A stretch of DNA of 64,000 nt from Siphonodentalium dalli (GCA_032622095.1 CP136065.1:65029031-65093030), one strand, 5' to 3'; counted from the first letter of the stretch, positions 21,987 through 34,256 are shown. Numbers and translations: made by a program. The notes: generated from the letters alone by a model not told the origin.

Positions 21987-22354
21987 TTAAAGTGATGTGA
22001 AATACTCCGGTTGGGTGATCAAATAGAAATGGAGAATAATCTTGCTCAAAGTAGTTATTTTTATGAATATTAATCCAAATTTACAGCACACACCTTATAT
22101 ATTTATTAAATGCAATGAGTATTGATGGCGAAATCATTTGCGTTAGTTTATCGGTGATTGTTGCATACCGAATCAAGATGTAAATATTTACAATTGAGCA
22201 TAGTTCAGATGGTGTGTTCTATGGAGTTGTATGGTCGATTTCTTTGAGATTTTGGGCGATGTTTGTAGAATGCTATATTCCCCCAGTTGGCATAGCGCCT
22301 GAGTACTAATTTATCAGTTTCACGCACACGAGCAAGTCCATAATATGTCCTTAA
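21987..22354. mobile_element. TTAA-type MITE, second copy of the 19862 family
   Basis: Starts TTAAAGTGATGTGAAATACT and ends AATATGTCCTTAA, colinear with 19862-20225 throughout (for example AATATTTACAATTGAGCATAG). Confidence 0.8.
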
Positions 22355-22496
22355 ATTATAATACATCATTATGAACTTAAGATATCACCAATAAATATAT
22401 CATTCGTTGTTGATTTGTATGATAAAGTTGATAAATCCTGCCGCTGGATCTGGGCATAAACCCTGCTATAGAGAATTATAGGCAGCATGCTTCAAC

Positions 22497-22710
22497 ATGC
22501 AATGTCCTAATTAATCGACTCCATAACCACAGCAGAATTATGCGTAACTTTTCAGGATTTAGTCGGAAATATGGCTTGTTGCCATTCATCGGAAAGCTCT
22601 CGGGGAGAGTTTTCCGATGTATGGCAACAAGCCATATTTCAGACTAAATCTGAAAAGTTACCCATAATTCTGCTGTGGTTATGGAGTCGATTAATTAGGG
22701 CATTACTGTA
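22497..22710. mobile_element. Mariner-like fold-back element
   Basis: Palindrome of the ACAGTAATGCCCTAATTAAT family, folding at GAAAGCTCTCGGGGAGAGTT. The left tip is diverged (GCAATGTCCTAATT); the right tip GGGCATTACTGTA is intact. Confidence 0.75.
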
Positions 22711-22779
22711 CAAATGTGTATCATACCTACCAAATTTCACTAGCTGCTTTACATCGAAGGAAACTTGGACTGCAAGTGT

Positions 22780-23490
22780 GTCTGTCATTTGCAGAATGAG
22801 GTCCCCAGAGGGTGAATTTAGTGATGCTATCCTGCATAGTGGGCTAGCTTCACCAAATTCACCCTCTGGGGACCTCATTCTGCTTAGACCTCAAATATGG
22901 AAGACCTAGGATCAGATTGAAGTTCTGCAGTTGAAGTTGGTGATGTTTACCCATTAGTCACCTCGATTATTCATTTTCACAGTGGATAAACCGTACAAAC
23001 ATATAATCGGAAGTCGATTTTCACAAAGACAAATTTTTTTATTTTTAGAATATAAATACTACAGAAGGCTCAAAACAACACCATAAAAACAATCAGACCG
23101 TATAGACGGTTTCCCCACAGCTTTAAATATAAGTATATATTGTACATGGTATATGGGAGACATAGACTCAGATTGAAGTTTGCAAATGGTGAATATTGTT
23201 ATGTACACCCATTGGGAACCTCGATTATGCAATGTGTCGTCTGCCAATTTAGGGATGTAGAGAAACTAAAGTAAAAAAGAAATATAATCTACATGTACAT
23301 GTATGTGAAGAAATTTCTGTAGAAATTTTATTATAAAGAAATTTTCCCGAGAAGATGAGGCCTAAGCAGAATGAGGTCCCCAGAGGGTGAATTTAGTGAT
23401 CCTAGCCCACTAGGCGGGATAGCTTAACTAAATTCACCCTCTGGGAACCTCATTCTGCAAATGCCAGGCACACTAAACTCAGGCTTGTTG
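22780..23490. mobile_element. Hairpin-ended MITE copies (GAGGTCCCC family)
   Basis: A left arm and core at 22778-22985 run into about 160 bp of unrelated DNA. Then comes a core plus right arm at 23150-23490 ending AAATGCCAGGCACACTAAAC. Either one copy with an insertion or two truncated copies. Confidence 0.6.
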
Positions 23491-23534
23491 GACAGCCCTG
23501 CTTTCCAGTTATCTCGATTAAAGTGGAATACTCT

Positions 23535-24040
23535 TGCTTTATTCAAGTCAAAAATTTATTCCTGGCACTAAATATGAATAAACTGGAATAAACAAGAATT
23601 ATGAGAAAACAACGTAAAATCAGTGATATTTACAAATACTTTATCTAGAATAACAATAATATTGTACTTTTTTTTTAGAGAAGTATAACCTTGAATAAGC
23701 TGGAATATTTTCATTTTTCAGCAAACTATGAGACTGGAATAAGCAGGAATAAACAGGAATTTAAGTTATTTGCAGATTTGCAACAAATTAAAACAGAATA
23801 ACCTTGAATATTATGGATTATTCTAGAATATCTCTAAAATTACCAAATTCCTGCTTATTCCACTTTTTCCAAATATTCTACAATGTTCGTGTTTATTCTA
23901 TTTAAATTTTCTTCCAGTTTATTCATGGTGCCATATACCATTCTAGAACATTCTTGAATATTTTCTCGGAATATTCTTGAATATTATTCCATATCATTCT
24001 GAAATAATTAATGAATATTCATGAATAATACCTGGTCAGA
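23535..24040. repeat. GGAATA-rich low-complexity region
   Basis: Dense irregular occurrences of TGGAATAA, GAATAAACAGGAAT and their complements (TTCCAGTTTATTC, TTCTAGAATA), without a fixed period. Confidence 0.5.
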
Positions 24041-24299
24041 ATAGTAGGGTATAAACTACGGTACAAAGGTACTTGGAACTCGTGACAATGACCCCATCAG
24101 CAGCAGAAGGACCTTGATGCATGGCATTATGTTTAACTGGTGCTGATAACAGATCATAATTCATTAAAACTCATATTGATTTGCTCCGCAGTGTTTAGCC
24201 AATAACTTCCATATATAGAGTATGATAGCTTTATAGCAGAACCTTGTACTCTGTACCGCTTAAATGTCAAAGGTCCATCTTACTCACATTCATTAAGTG

Positions 24300-24580
24300 T
24301 ACAGTAATGCTCTAATTAATCGACTCCTTAACCACAGCAGAATTATGGGTAACTTTCAGGATTTAGTCGGAAATATGGCTTGTTGCCATTCATCGGAAAG
24401 CTCTTGGTAACTTTTCAGGATTTAGTCGGAAATATGGCTTGTTGCCATTCATCGGAAAGCTCTCGGGGAGAGCTTTCCGATGAATGGCAACAAGCCATAT
24501 TTCCGACTAAATCCTGAAAAGTTACCCATAATTCTGCTGTGGTTAAGGAGTCGATTAATTAAAGCATTAAGTGTACTGCT
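24300..24580. mobile_element. Mariner-like fold-back with internal duplication
   Basis: Begins TACAGTAATGCTCTAATTAA. The left arm contains a direct duplication of the GGATTTAGTCGGAAATATGG segment (24358 and 24418), then folds at AAAGCTCTCGGGGAGAGCTTT. The right tip is altered: AAAGCATTA is followed by AGTGTACT. Confidence 0.75.
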
Positions 24581-24649
24581 TACTGAAACTCAAAACTGGT
24601 CTTCACTTTGTCGACAAATGGCTAATATGAATAAAGTCAAGCCTTGAAA

Positions 24650-24870
24650 TAGTTTGTCTGTCAGAATGAGGTTCCCAGAAGGTGAATTTCGTGATGCTAT
24701 CCTGCATGGTGGGCTAGCATCACCAAATTCACCCTCTGGGAACCTCATTCTGCTTAGGCCTCAATTGCTATGGGAGACCTAGGATCAGATTGAAGTTCCC
24801 CAGTTGAATTTGGTGATGTGCACCCACTGGGCACCTTGTGTATGCATTGTGTAATCTGCCAATTTGGAGA
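24650..24870. mobile_element. Hairpin-ended MITE, left half
   Basis: Arm with GAATGAGGTTCCCAGAAGGT and its inverted partner ending GAACCTCATTCTGC, then CAACTGCTATGGGAGACCTA-like core. The right half is missing. Confidence 0.65.
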
Positions 24871-25535
24871 TACAGAGAAACTAAACTATAAAAGAAAAAG
24901 AAGCATTCAAAATCGACGGTTGGCTTCTGAAAGGTCGTACCCAAGGAAAATCAAATTGTTCAGGGGACACAAACAAATATTTATCTAGGGAACTATAATT
25001 GGTATCTGCAAATAACTTTGCACAATAACACCTTGTATCACAGTTGTTATAATATTTTTCACTTTCATATTCAATTATATTTTAGTTCATGAGAAAACAT
25101 GATTTTATGGTGTTATACAACTTTTGAGAAGTAAAAAGTAGAAAATTACAAGAAATCTTGCTCAAAGGACCTTTTGTCACTGTTTGTTTTGATGATTCCC
25201 GCGACCTCGTTACTACATGTCTGTCAGGATAAGGTGGATAAGTACTCCCTCAGGCCATTCTTCTTCAAATGAATCCAATATGAATTGTCCTACCCCGAAC
25301 ATTGTCGAGAATAAATTATACAACACTGTAGAATAAATTTTCGCAGGAACCCTTACATGTGTGTATACAACATTTTAGACTACAAATTTCCATGAAAATA
25401 CACCAGAAAAAGGTATTTATACTTGAAATATTGACAAGTTATCTGATGAAACGATGTAATCGAATCCGTAGATTCTGAAAATGCAATAAAAGTTTCTTGC
25501 CAAAATGGCAAGTTAACGTACACTGTACATATACT
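24871..25535. other. Intron 1 sequence, nothing recognised
   Basis: No supported feature. Confidence 0.3.
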
Positions 25536-25539
25536 CGAG

Positions 25540-25695
25540 AATACACTGGCTTACAAGGTCAAAGTAAATATTGTTAGGCCATTGCATTCTCTAATATATG
25601 TGAGGCTCCCTATGGGAGACTCGCATATATAAGAGAATGCATTGGTAGGGTTTTAGCAAATTTCAGGAAGCTTCAGTCATGGAAGCGTTAACAAT
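25540..25695. mobile_element. piggyBac-like MITE, right part with hairpin module
   Basis: Holds half a module (GAATACACTGGCTTACAAGG), one full hairpin module (25578-25650), and the right tail GGAAGCTTCAGTCATGGAAG followed by CGTTAA. Confidence 0.65.
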
Positions 25696-25824
25696 TTTAC
25701 GAAAAAATAATAATTATCTTCAAGGATACACGCATCAACAATTATATTGGCTAAGATCTGAAAGATATCGAAGTTTACATGGCTGAAAGCCAAATGACTG
25801 TTCATTATATCCGGTTATGTTCAA

Positions 25825-26240
25825 GTCTGAGTTTAGTGTGCCTGTCATTTGCAGAATAAGGTCCCCAGAGGGTGAATTTAGTGATGCTATCCCGCATAGC
25901 AGGCTAGCATCACCAAATTCACCCTCTATGGACTTCATTCTGCATGGCCTCATCTGCTATGGGAGACATAGACTCAGATTTAAGTTCCCAAATGGTGAAT
26001 ATTGTGATGTACACCCATTGGGAACCTTGATAATGCAATATGAGAAACTAAACTAAAAAAAAATAGAATCTAAGTTTCTATAGAAATTTGATAATAAAGA
26101 AAGTTTCCAAAGGTGAGGCCTTAGCAGAATGAGGTCTCCAGAGGGTGAATTTAGTGATGCTAGCCTGCTATACTAAATTCACCCTCTGGGGGACCTCATT
26201 CTACAAATAACAGACACACTAAACTCAGACTTGGTTGCCA
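25825..26240. mobile_element. Hairpin-ended MITE, nearly complete
   Basis: Left end AAGTCTGAGTTTAGTGTGCC; right end ACACACTAAACTCAGACTT. This copy best shows the terminal inverted repeat of the family. Both arms carry AGAGGGTGAATTTAGTGATG hairpins. Confidence 0.8.
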
Positions 26241-26475
26241 TTACATTGTAATTTTACATGAGTTGCTTTTCCGATTTGTACCGATTAATGATTATGTGGA
26301 CCAGATATAAGCTGGTGAAGGTCGATCAGGAATATTTCAAGTATAAAAATTGTTTTCATGAGTGTAGTGAAGTTGGTCATACCATAGTGCTGGGCGATAA
26401 TTGCATATAAATTCTAAAATCACACTGCGGTATACCGTGTTACCGGTTATTTCCATATACATTGTATATTCAGTA

Positions 26476-27207
26476 GCTAAAGCGCACCGCACACGATGCG
26501 ATATTTGTCGCACGATATTTGTCGTAGAACCTTGCAACGTAAGATCTGTGAGCGCACACGGTACGATTTTAGTCGTGCAACTTCTGTTTTTATCACTTAC
26601 GGTAGACCACCGCACACGATGCAATCGGATCGTATGATCTGGTTGTTACTTTCTCGGGAAGATGCAATGGGTTACCGTATTATTAATGTGGTATATAGAC
26701 TATACTAGTAGGTATAGGTCTATATTTGTATTTATCGCAGGTATTAAATACGAATTTCCAATAAATATTAATTTAATATTACAAGTGTTTGTAGTTCTAT
26801 AGACTAGTAGGCCCTATACCTGATTTCATTCCCCACACAAATTCACAATCAGATATTATTTTGATACCAATTTGCTGGTGTCCAGTCCACCTGTTTCAAT
26901 TGCAGTTGTATTGTAGAGGCATGAATGTATTCCGCCGTCCAAAATATCCCGCTACTCTTGACTTTGAAGGACACTGCATGGACGCCATGTTGTTGTGAAA
27001 TAAAACATTAATAGTTGAATCTGATTGGCTACTTCGAATAAATCATACGACTCAATCGTAGAAAATCAAAATTATTTGATTCCTTGCAGGGCCAATCGTG
27101 CGACAAAATGTCCTGCAATTTTCCACCGCACACACTACGATTTGACCCGTAAACGGTGACCGATATTTGTCGTACGATATATATCACATCATGTGCAGCG
27201 CGCTTAA
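26476..27207. mobile_element. Element with about 45-bp inverted ends rich in CGCACACGATGCG
   Basis: Left TAAAGCGCACCGCACACGAT and right ATGTGCAGCGCGCTTA are inverted and continue inward through CGATATTTGTCG-type sequence. Internal copies of GCACACGGTACGAT and CGCACACACTACGAT recur. No transposase seen. The CACCGCACA theme returns at 50797 and 55767. Confidence 0.6.
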
Positions 27208-27574
27208 AGGACCCAGATCAAATCTCACACCAGTTCCAATTACATGTGAACCGTACGTAATACACCATGTCAAATTCATCATATAATTTACCAAGATATT
27301 TTGGAATTATCATTCATGCATGGATACGGTTATAATAATCTGGGATTTATTAAGTATGAAGGAAAGCAGTTGGCACACGAATCAACGATCGTATTCACTC
27401 GCTATCTGCATATGACTGGCAATTGATTTTATACTAAGGCACATAATACATAGACAGAACTGCACAGAACTGTGAATTTAAACTTGTTTCTGATAATTCA
27501 GGCGGTATTCATTTGGAAACACTAATTTACTGTATTGTGATATGTATCATATCGTGTACCTGAACAAGCTTGCA

Positions 27575-28075
27575 AATAGTGTGTCTGTCATTTGCAGAAT
27601 GAGGTCCCTAGAGGGTGAATTTAGCAATGCGATCTCACACAGTGGGCTAGCATCACCAAATTCACCCTCTGGCAGCCCTCTTAATTCAGATTGTTTGGCT
27701 TCAGCAAATTGCTTCGGCAATGCTGATTGTCATAGCCAATTACATGTATGGGGGCTGCTCTGGGGACCCCATTCAGCTTGGGCCTCATCTTCTGGGAAGT
27801 ATCTATAGTCTCAAATTAACATTGGTTTAAGCTACTTTTTCCCTTCTGTTCAGTTTCTATATCCCCTAATTTGCAGAAGATGAAATGAATAATTGAGGTG
27901 ACTAATGGGCAAACATCACCAACTTCAACAGCAGAACTTCAATCTGATTCCAGGTCTTCCATATTTGAGGTCTAAACAGAATGAGGTTCCCAGGGGCTGA
28001 ATTTGGTAACGGCACTAAATTCACCCTCTGGGGACCTAATTCTGCAAATGACAGACAAACTATTTGCAGGCTTGA
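27575..28075. mobile_element. Hairpin-ended MITE interrupted by a small MITE
   Basis: Complete copy: left arm 27580-27671, insertion 27672-27757, then the rest of the arm, core (AACATTGGTTTAAGCTACTT and CTAATTTGCAGAAGATGAAA, inverted relative to other copies) and right arm to 28070. Confidence 0.7.
27672..27757. mobile_element. 86-bp mini-MITE with 5-bp duplication
   Basis: Begins GCAGCCCTCTTAATTCAG and ends GGGGGCTG, flanked on each side by CTCTG. Removing it restores the host MITE word CACCCTCTGGGGACC. A 117-bp relative lies at 50992-51108. Confidence 0.75.
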
Positions 28076-28367
28076 TTGTGAACAATTTTGCACACAGTTC
28101 TGTGCGTTGTTAAACATGCTAATAATTGTTATTATGTGTTCCTGTCATTTTATGTCACAGTTCCTGTCTCTATATTGATTTAGATCTGTGTATTATAGAT
28201 GTTTTTATTGAATTATCGATCAGAAACCTCCACAACAATGCATAACTTTTATGTCACATCGCCTACTTCAATGTTTTGTCCGGTAGCCACTACAAAAGCT
28301 TCAATGCTAAGGCATTAGTTCCAAACATTCATAGCGCAAGGCTTATTCCCAAAGATTTCAAAACTCA

Positions 28368-28625
28368 TACAGTAATGCCCTAAGTAATCGACCTCTTAAC
28401 CACAGCAGAATTATGGGTAACTTTTCAGGATTTAGTCGGAAATATGGCTTGTTGCCATTCATCGGAAAGCTCTCCCCGAGAAATATGGCTTGTTGCCATT
28501 CATCGGAAAGCTCTCCCCGAGAGCTTTCCGATGAATGGCAACAAGCCATATTTCCGACTAAATCCTGAAAAGTTACACATAATTCTGCTGTGGTTAGGAG
28601 GTCGATTACTTAGGGCATTACTGTA
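28368..28625. mobile_element. Mariner-like fold-back with internal duplication
   Basis: TACAGTAATGCCCTAAGTAA to AGGGCATTACTGTA, with AAATATGGCTTGTTGCCATT duplicated inside the left arm (28440 and 28481) before the fold. TA flanks. Confidence 0.8.
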
Positions 28626-28654
28626 CCTGTGTCTTCAAGTCTGGATATACAGGT

Positions 28655-28800
28655 AGTGTGTCTGACATTTGCAATGAGGTCATCAGAGGGTGAATTTAGT
28701 GACACTATCACACACTAGGCTAGCATCACCAAATACACCAGCTGGGAATTCTGCTTATATTAGGCCTCAACTGCTATGGGACACATAGGAGCAGATTGAA
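28655..28800. mobile_element. Hairpin-ended MITE, degraded left half
   Basis: GTGTGTCTGACATTTGCAAT, AGAGGGTGAATTTAGTGACA and CTGCTATGGGACACATAGGA identify the family; the rest is lost. Confidence 0.55.
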
Positions 28801-29183
28801 ACAATATCTGATTTGAGTCGAGGAATCCACCCATCAATGTTCAGAGTTGTCAGATTTTTAATATTTAAATCTGTTAACCCTGAGCCAATCCATTTTCTTA
28901 AGCCTTATGTAGGACCTTTTTGGCAAATATGATAATGTACTAGCGAGCATTTATTGGTAATAAATTAATTTGGTAAATAAATTGGCAGCGAAATTCCTTT
29001 GTAACTGGATGATTGGGGACCATCAAATCTGATTGTGCATCTTTAAAGACTGATTTGAGTCGATTCAAACCAGAATTAAGGTTTGAAGTGGTGGAATGTA
29101 AACAATACACAACATACATGTACATGTACTCAAAAGGAATATCATGACGCAACAAAAGCACAACAAGAGCTGGGCATGGCAAC

Positions 29184-29269
29184 ATACAGTAATGCTCTAA
29201 ATAATCGACTTCTTAACCACCTCAGAATTATGGGTAACTTTTCAGTCGATTACTTAGAGCATTACTGTA
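29184..29269. mobile_element. Mariner-like fold-back, internally deleted
   Basis: Only 86 bp: TACAGTAATGCTCTAAATAA ... TTAGAGCATTACTGTA with most of both arms missing. TA flanks are intact. Confidence 0.75.
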
Positions 29270-29817
29270 CATGTTCCTCAGACACACCCCAATTGCAATG
29301 AAATGTTTGGTCCCACACCTCGGACACACAGCCCCACACCTTGAGTGAGGTACCACACCTCAGCATACAAATTGACCCCCATCTTTGAAGTACCTTATCC
29401 ACACTGTCATCTGCAACCTCGTAAGTTTTGCACATACGAATAAACCAGTAGATAATTTCATGTGCTTTTTCAATACCCAACCCAGAATGGTGTTTGATAT
29501 GGCAGACATGGTCATCTTTATATGGACTATACATGTATATACATCCCTATGCATGATCACTATGAATCCTTGAATGACTGGGGAGAGAAACTTTACCAAT
29601 ACATGTACATGTATATTGCCCTCTGACAAATAAGATTTCTTCACACAAAGCATGCGAGTAGAACAAACACGATTACCACAGGCAGGTTTTAAAGACTGCA
29701 GATTTATTCCTGAGATTGGGATTCATCTGCAACCGCAAATAGACATGTTTTTAATAGAAGTATATTGTATATGAAAATTCCATCTGGCGATTCTAATGGT
29801 CTATGGAACATTTTGAT
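29270..29817. other. Intron 1 sequence with short CCCCACACCT repeats
   Basis: The words CCCACACCTCGGACACACAG, CCCCACACCTTGAG and CCACACCTCAG repeat near 29315-29365. Otherwise nothing recognised. Confidence 0.3.
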
Positions 29818-30396
29818 TTAAAGAGGTACTGTATATCATTTTCAATAAATTCCCGATAATAACAACTACTGTGTATTTAATATCGATAATATATAGAAAA
29901 ATAAGTAATTTGAGTCGAAGATGTATTCTGTAAACGTTCAGGTTAATAGGTTATCTTAAAATCAAAGTTAATAATTTGATATAAATTTAATCTATGGCTG
30001 GAGACATAAATTAATTTGTGAATTTCCGTGTACAAGACGTAATCAAATGAATTCACGGATAGTGGATTGGGCAACACGTGGCACACATGATCGTGTAAAA
30101 ATATGTTGATATGGGACGTAAACTGAAACTACTCACTGACTAGTGATATATAATAACTTAAATGAGTATATGGGACTAGTACAAATGTATGCATATAATA
30201 TAACATTATTTGCTTGAAAACTGTACAAAAATTACTCGACAACGACAATTTGTATTTTCACATTCAGCCTAATCTGCCATCCATAACATTACTTCGTACT
30301 CAAAAGACTTCCAAATAATGAAAATCTGGTTACCTTATTCTGCGACTCGGAGACTATAGAAACCAACAACAACATTTGAGTACAGTATTACTTTAA
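29818..30396. mobile_element. TTAAAG-type MITE, inverted relative of 12014-12554
   Basis: Ends TTAAAGAGGTACTGTATATC and GAGTACAGTATTACTTTAA. The interior is homologous in reverse to 12014-12554, and both copies lie in introns of the same gene. Confidence 0.8.
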
Positions 30397-30665
30397 TCCA
30401 GGTACTTTTTTAATTTTGTCATCCAAATTTATCAAATTAGTCTGGTTCCTCAATAACTTGGAATTCAATTTCAAGTTCTATATAAGTGACCGAATTCAGT
30501 TATTCACCCCAACCCACGGAGTGACTTCGGACAAGTTTTGGGCCATTGCGATGGATACATAAATGTCAAAGGCACATGACAGGATATATGGACATTCTTA
30601 TTTCTTACCACCCACTATTGAATTACAAGCATATATATCGGATTATATCCACCCATTTCATTCAT

Positions 30666-31491
30666 TTAAAGGGACGGCGGCCTTCGTTGTAGGTTATAAT
30701 TTAGAAATAACATTTTAATATCAAATTATTATAATTTTCTCAAGAATATACTAATAGTAAAGCATAATGATGATATGAATGCGATATTATTCACAAAACA
30801 CACTTTGCATCAGAGAAAATGCAGGTCGAGTGTTGTTCAGTTTCTTGCAAAAAGCGTAGTGAATTGTTTATAAGAAGTCACGTCATCATATTGTGTCATT
30901 TCCTTATTTAGATTCACGTGCATTATAAGCCGGTTGTAAAACACCTAATTTGGTATGTATACAACTTACAAATCACAATACTATCATAGTAAATTTCTTA
31001 TTTGGTATGTATATAGGTTAGGAGAAAATACTAATTGGGTTGAAATATATTCATCTCTTTGCAAGAACAATTATATTATGTACACATTTTCTGTCTGATC
31101 ATTACCCAATCATGATGTAGGCTAACGTTAATTAGCTGGATTTTGAACTGACAGCGGGTAGGATTTGGTGTGATTTGAATGCGATTGTTGATGGAGCCAG
31201 TAATTTGATCTTGGTGCAACGGAACATTTTGATTGGACGAACGGGTAGTTCCGAATGTTTGTCTATAAACAAATGGTTCTGTAACATTTTTTATGTTTGT
31301 TTACATAACAATGTGTACAAACCTGACAATAACAATATTAACATGAAACCAGCAATGTAAACAATATTTATGATTGACATAAGAACAATGTTCATCAGTC
31401 TATTATATAATATTCTTTCTGTTTATGGCAGTTTTAGCGGATGTGACTAATTTAACAGCTATACCCACACGAAGGCCGCCCATACATTTAA
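30666..31491. mobile_element. TTAAAGG-type MITE, 826 bp
   Basis: Left end TTAAAGGGACGGCGGCCTTC; right end GAAGGCCGCCCATACATTTAA. The right half matches the fold-back at 8380-8763 (GTTTACATAACAAT, TTCTTTCTGTTTWTGGCAGT). Confidence 0.75.
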
Positions 31492-31504
31492 GAGATTTTG
31501 TAAT

Positions 31505-31575
31505 ATTCAACGAGAGGCCGATCACGATCGGCAGATGTTTAAACCATCCCTTGGCGATAGTTATCGGAATCATAA
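31505..31575 (-). repeat. Conserved 55-bp motif, copy 1
   Basis: On the minus strand: TATCGCCAAGGGATGG, AAACATCTGCCGATCGTGAT, CGGCCTCTCGTT. The same string occurs on the plus strand at about 54505-54557 and 62668-62721. Its centre CCGATCGTGATCGG is an inverted repeat. Confidence 0.75.
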
Positions 31576-32002
31576 TCTAGAGTTTTGATGTTGAATTATA
31601 GAGTACATGTATGCTGTACTAAAGTAGTATAGACAAATATATATAATAACAAAATTTATTTGATTTTATGGGTCAAAAGAGAAGGGTTAATATAACGTCA
31701 AAACTATCGAGCCTGTCACCTCTTCCATAGTGTAAGCAGTTCTATTTTTGTTGTTGCAATTTGACATGTCAGATATCAAAATAATATAGTTACATAATAA
31801 CGGAAAAGGTTAAATGAATGTAATGGGTAAAAGGTGTTAATATTTTACAAATCGATCAACTGATCAGTACCAAAAATGATAGGGGGTGAGACGTCATTTA
31901 TGAAAAACCTGGAAATGAAAAATTAGAATGATTTATAAACAAGGAGTTCAATATTAAAATTAAAAAAATTCATGTTTCCTAAAAAGGGCCATACATGTAA
32001 CT

Positions 32003-32200
32003 CCGCAAAAAAAAAAATCAGATCACACCCATATTTGAACTCGCTCTGTATTTTGAGCTGAGAAACTCATATACACAATTTGGTACCGATCGGATGGATA
32101 ACGTTTGAGATATCGCACCATGCGTAAAGTGTCAACAGACAGACGTACATTTACGATCGATGAGTGGTCAATCCGGATATTGACATCATATGGTACCACG
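32003..32200 (-). repeat. Dispersed bivalve-style repeat (GACGTCCGGATTGACCA family)
   Basis: Inverted and diverged copy of the unit at 53228-54480: AAACTCATATACACAATTTGG, ATCGCACCATGCGTAAAGTG, CAACAGACAGACG, GAGTGGTCAATCCGGATATT. Another copy is at 49490-49700. Confidence 0.6.
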
Positions 32201-32559
32201 CTCACCAGACTGCAAAGACTGATAAGACTGGGACTCTGGAGACCACAACAGTCAGAACTTTTCATAATCACTTTAAAAGAAGTAGATCTAAACAGGATAT
32301 GTGGCCAAATTACCAACTGTACACTACTGATCACACCCCCAACAAGTCCCCTCCTGACTGGGCTCCAGACTCCCAAGTCTTACAGGTAGGTTGGAATCAC
32401 ACAATTGACATCTCAACTTTCCCAATTGTTGGAAATTTCCAATCTCACAAGCGCCTTTTTATAAAACCATTTAGACAAGTTTAAAGCCCAATTATCCATG
32501 GAACCAAAACATAATAAATATCAATAAAATAGACCTGATGTTCCTTGTGAAGGAAGCAT

Positions 32560-33400
32560 ATTAAGAGGGAAACTGTCCTTCGCTTGGCCCCTATTTTTCC
32601 AGGTTACCCCATTAAAAAAAATCTATATTGCAGTCAAACAAGAACATTCCATGCTAAATAAGCCAACTAGTTCTTGGTTCTTCCAAACATATTTTAAGAA
32701 TTACTATGTTGTGAAATAGTTATGTCTCTGGCAATGCCCTTATTCAACTTTGTGATACCATTTTCACAAATCTGTCACCCAAGGTAATTTCATACCAAAT
32801 ATAAGCAAAATTAATAGGCCATTTCATTCTTGCATAGAAGACGTATCATGAATTACTATGGAGAGAAAGAGTAATGTAGCTGGCCTTGCACCTACTTGAC
32901 CTGGTGACCCTGATTAAACAAATCTGAATCACACATCACCAAAGGAGCCTCAATATTAAATATGAGCTAAATAGAGCTGGTGGTTCTTTCAAAGAACACT
33001 TTTCAAGTTTGCCAGATATGTTCTGGTGAAGTGGTGGATGTGGGAGAGTTAAATGTCATGTAGAAAGATTGAACAATACATATGATAGATTGATGTTGTA
33101 ATTGGGAATTAATGACCTCTAGCAGATCTCCAGGAAATGTTTATAAAAATGTCAGATTTCACTTGCAATTTTTAATATTTTTTGGAGTTACGTCCCTGGC
33201 CCTGCCCACATTTGACCCAGTGACCTCATTTGAACAAATCTGAACGTGAGTCACCTAGGCAATATCCACACCAAATATGAACCCATACAGTCTTATGGTT
33301 CCAGAGGAGAAGTTTAAAGAATTGTTGACGGACGGACGAGGAGTGATGACTATAGCTCCACCGGAGACTTCGTCTCAGGTGAGCCAAAAACTACTGAAAT
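32560..33400 (+). repeat. Degenerate about 180-bp tandem repeat ending in a GACGGACGG tail
   Basis: Four to five diverged units share TTGACCCAGTGACC, AACAAATCTGAA, GTCACCCAAGG, CATACCAAATATAAGC and AGAATTACTATG. The last ends GACGGACGGACGAGG and AGACTTCGTCTCAGGTGAGC. Another unit is at 34575-34770. Non-coding dispersed repeat. Confidence 0.6.
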
Positions 33401-33869
33401 TATAGAATAACTTCCCCCCTTTGGATCCCAGAATGCAACAGAATTCAAACTTTTTTAATGGAAGGGGAAGAACTCCATCTTTAATATAGAGTTATTCCCC
33501 CTGCATTGAAAATAATATTGCTTTTTACTGCAATCTAGATGACAAAACTCTTTGGCAACTCAATAAAAACAACATGTCCACGGTTTATTATACTGGATAA
33601 GTTGATAATACAATGTATTGTCCAGAGCTTCCTCTTTCAAATGGTACATAAAATGGCATATATTTTATACAATGTAATCTGGGGGTTAAAAAATTAAGTA
33701 GTTTATTATTTTATATTCATTTTAGTCTAAATAATTAATTTTGAGAAAACAAATTACATCTCATTGAACAAATCTGCTGATTCCACCCCCTCAACCCATG
33801 GGGACATCCCTGCAAGAATAGGACATCTATGATTTATTAGGATGCTTGTCTACATTTGCCTAACAATAT

Positions 33870-34256
33870 TTCCTTAACCTTGAAAGCCAGTGCATTCTCG
33901 TAGGTGAGGCTACCTATGGACACTCGCATATATAAGACAATGCAACTAGGAGCTCCTTTCTCTTGATCAATGGTCTATTATTTTCTATTCATTTTATTTT
34001 AGTATATGTAATTGGTTTTGGAAAAAACATTACATCTCAATGAACAAATCTGAGAAATTTACCCCTCCCCAAACATATGTGGGGACATCCCTGCGAGAAT
34101 AGGACATGTGTGATTTATTTGGATGTCTGACTATATTGGCCTAACAATATTTCCTTGATCTTGAACCCCAGTGTATTCTCTTATATACAGGAGAATACAC
34201 TGGTGCAGGGTCTTTATTGCTGTACCAGCATAGCTCTGGTAATGAAATGGTTAATA
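33870..34256. mobile_element. piggyBac-like MITE fragments with decayed hairpin modules
   Basis: Hairpin half-modules at 33885-33950 and 34168-34205, and the GTCTTTATTGCTGTACCAGC segment ending ATGAAATGGTTAA near 34256. Two diverged copies of the intervening sequence (AATTGGTTTTGGAAAAAACA, GGGGACATCCCTGCGAGAAT) show a local duplication. Confidence 0.55.
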
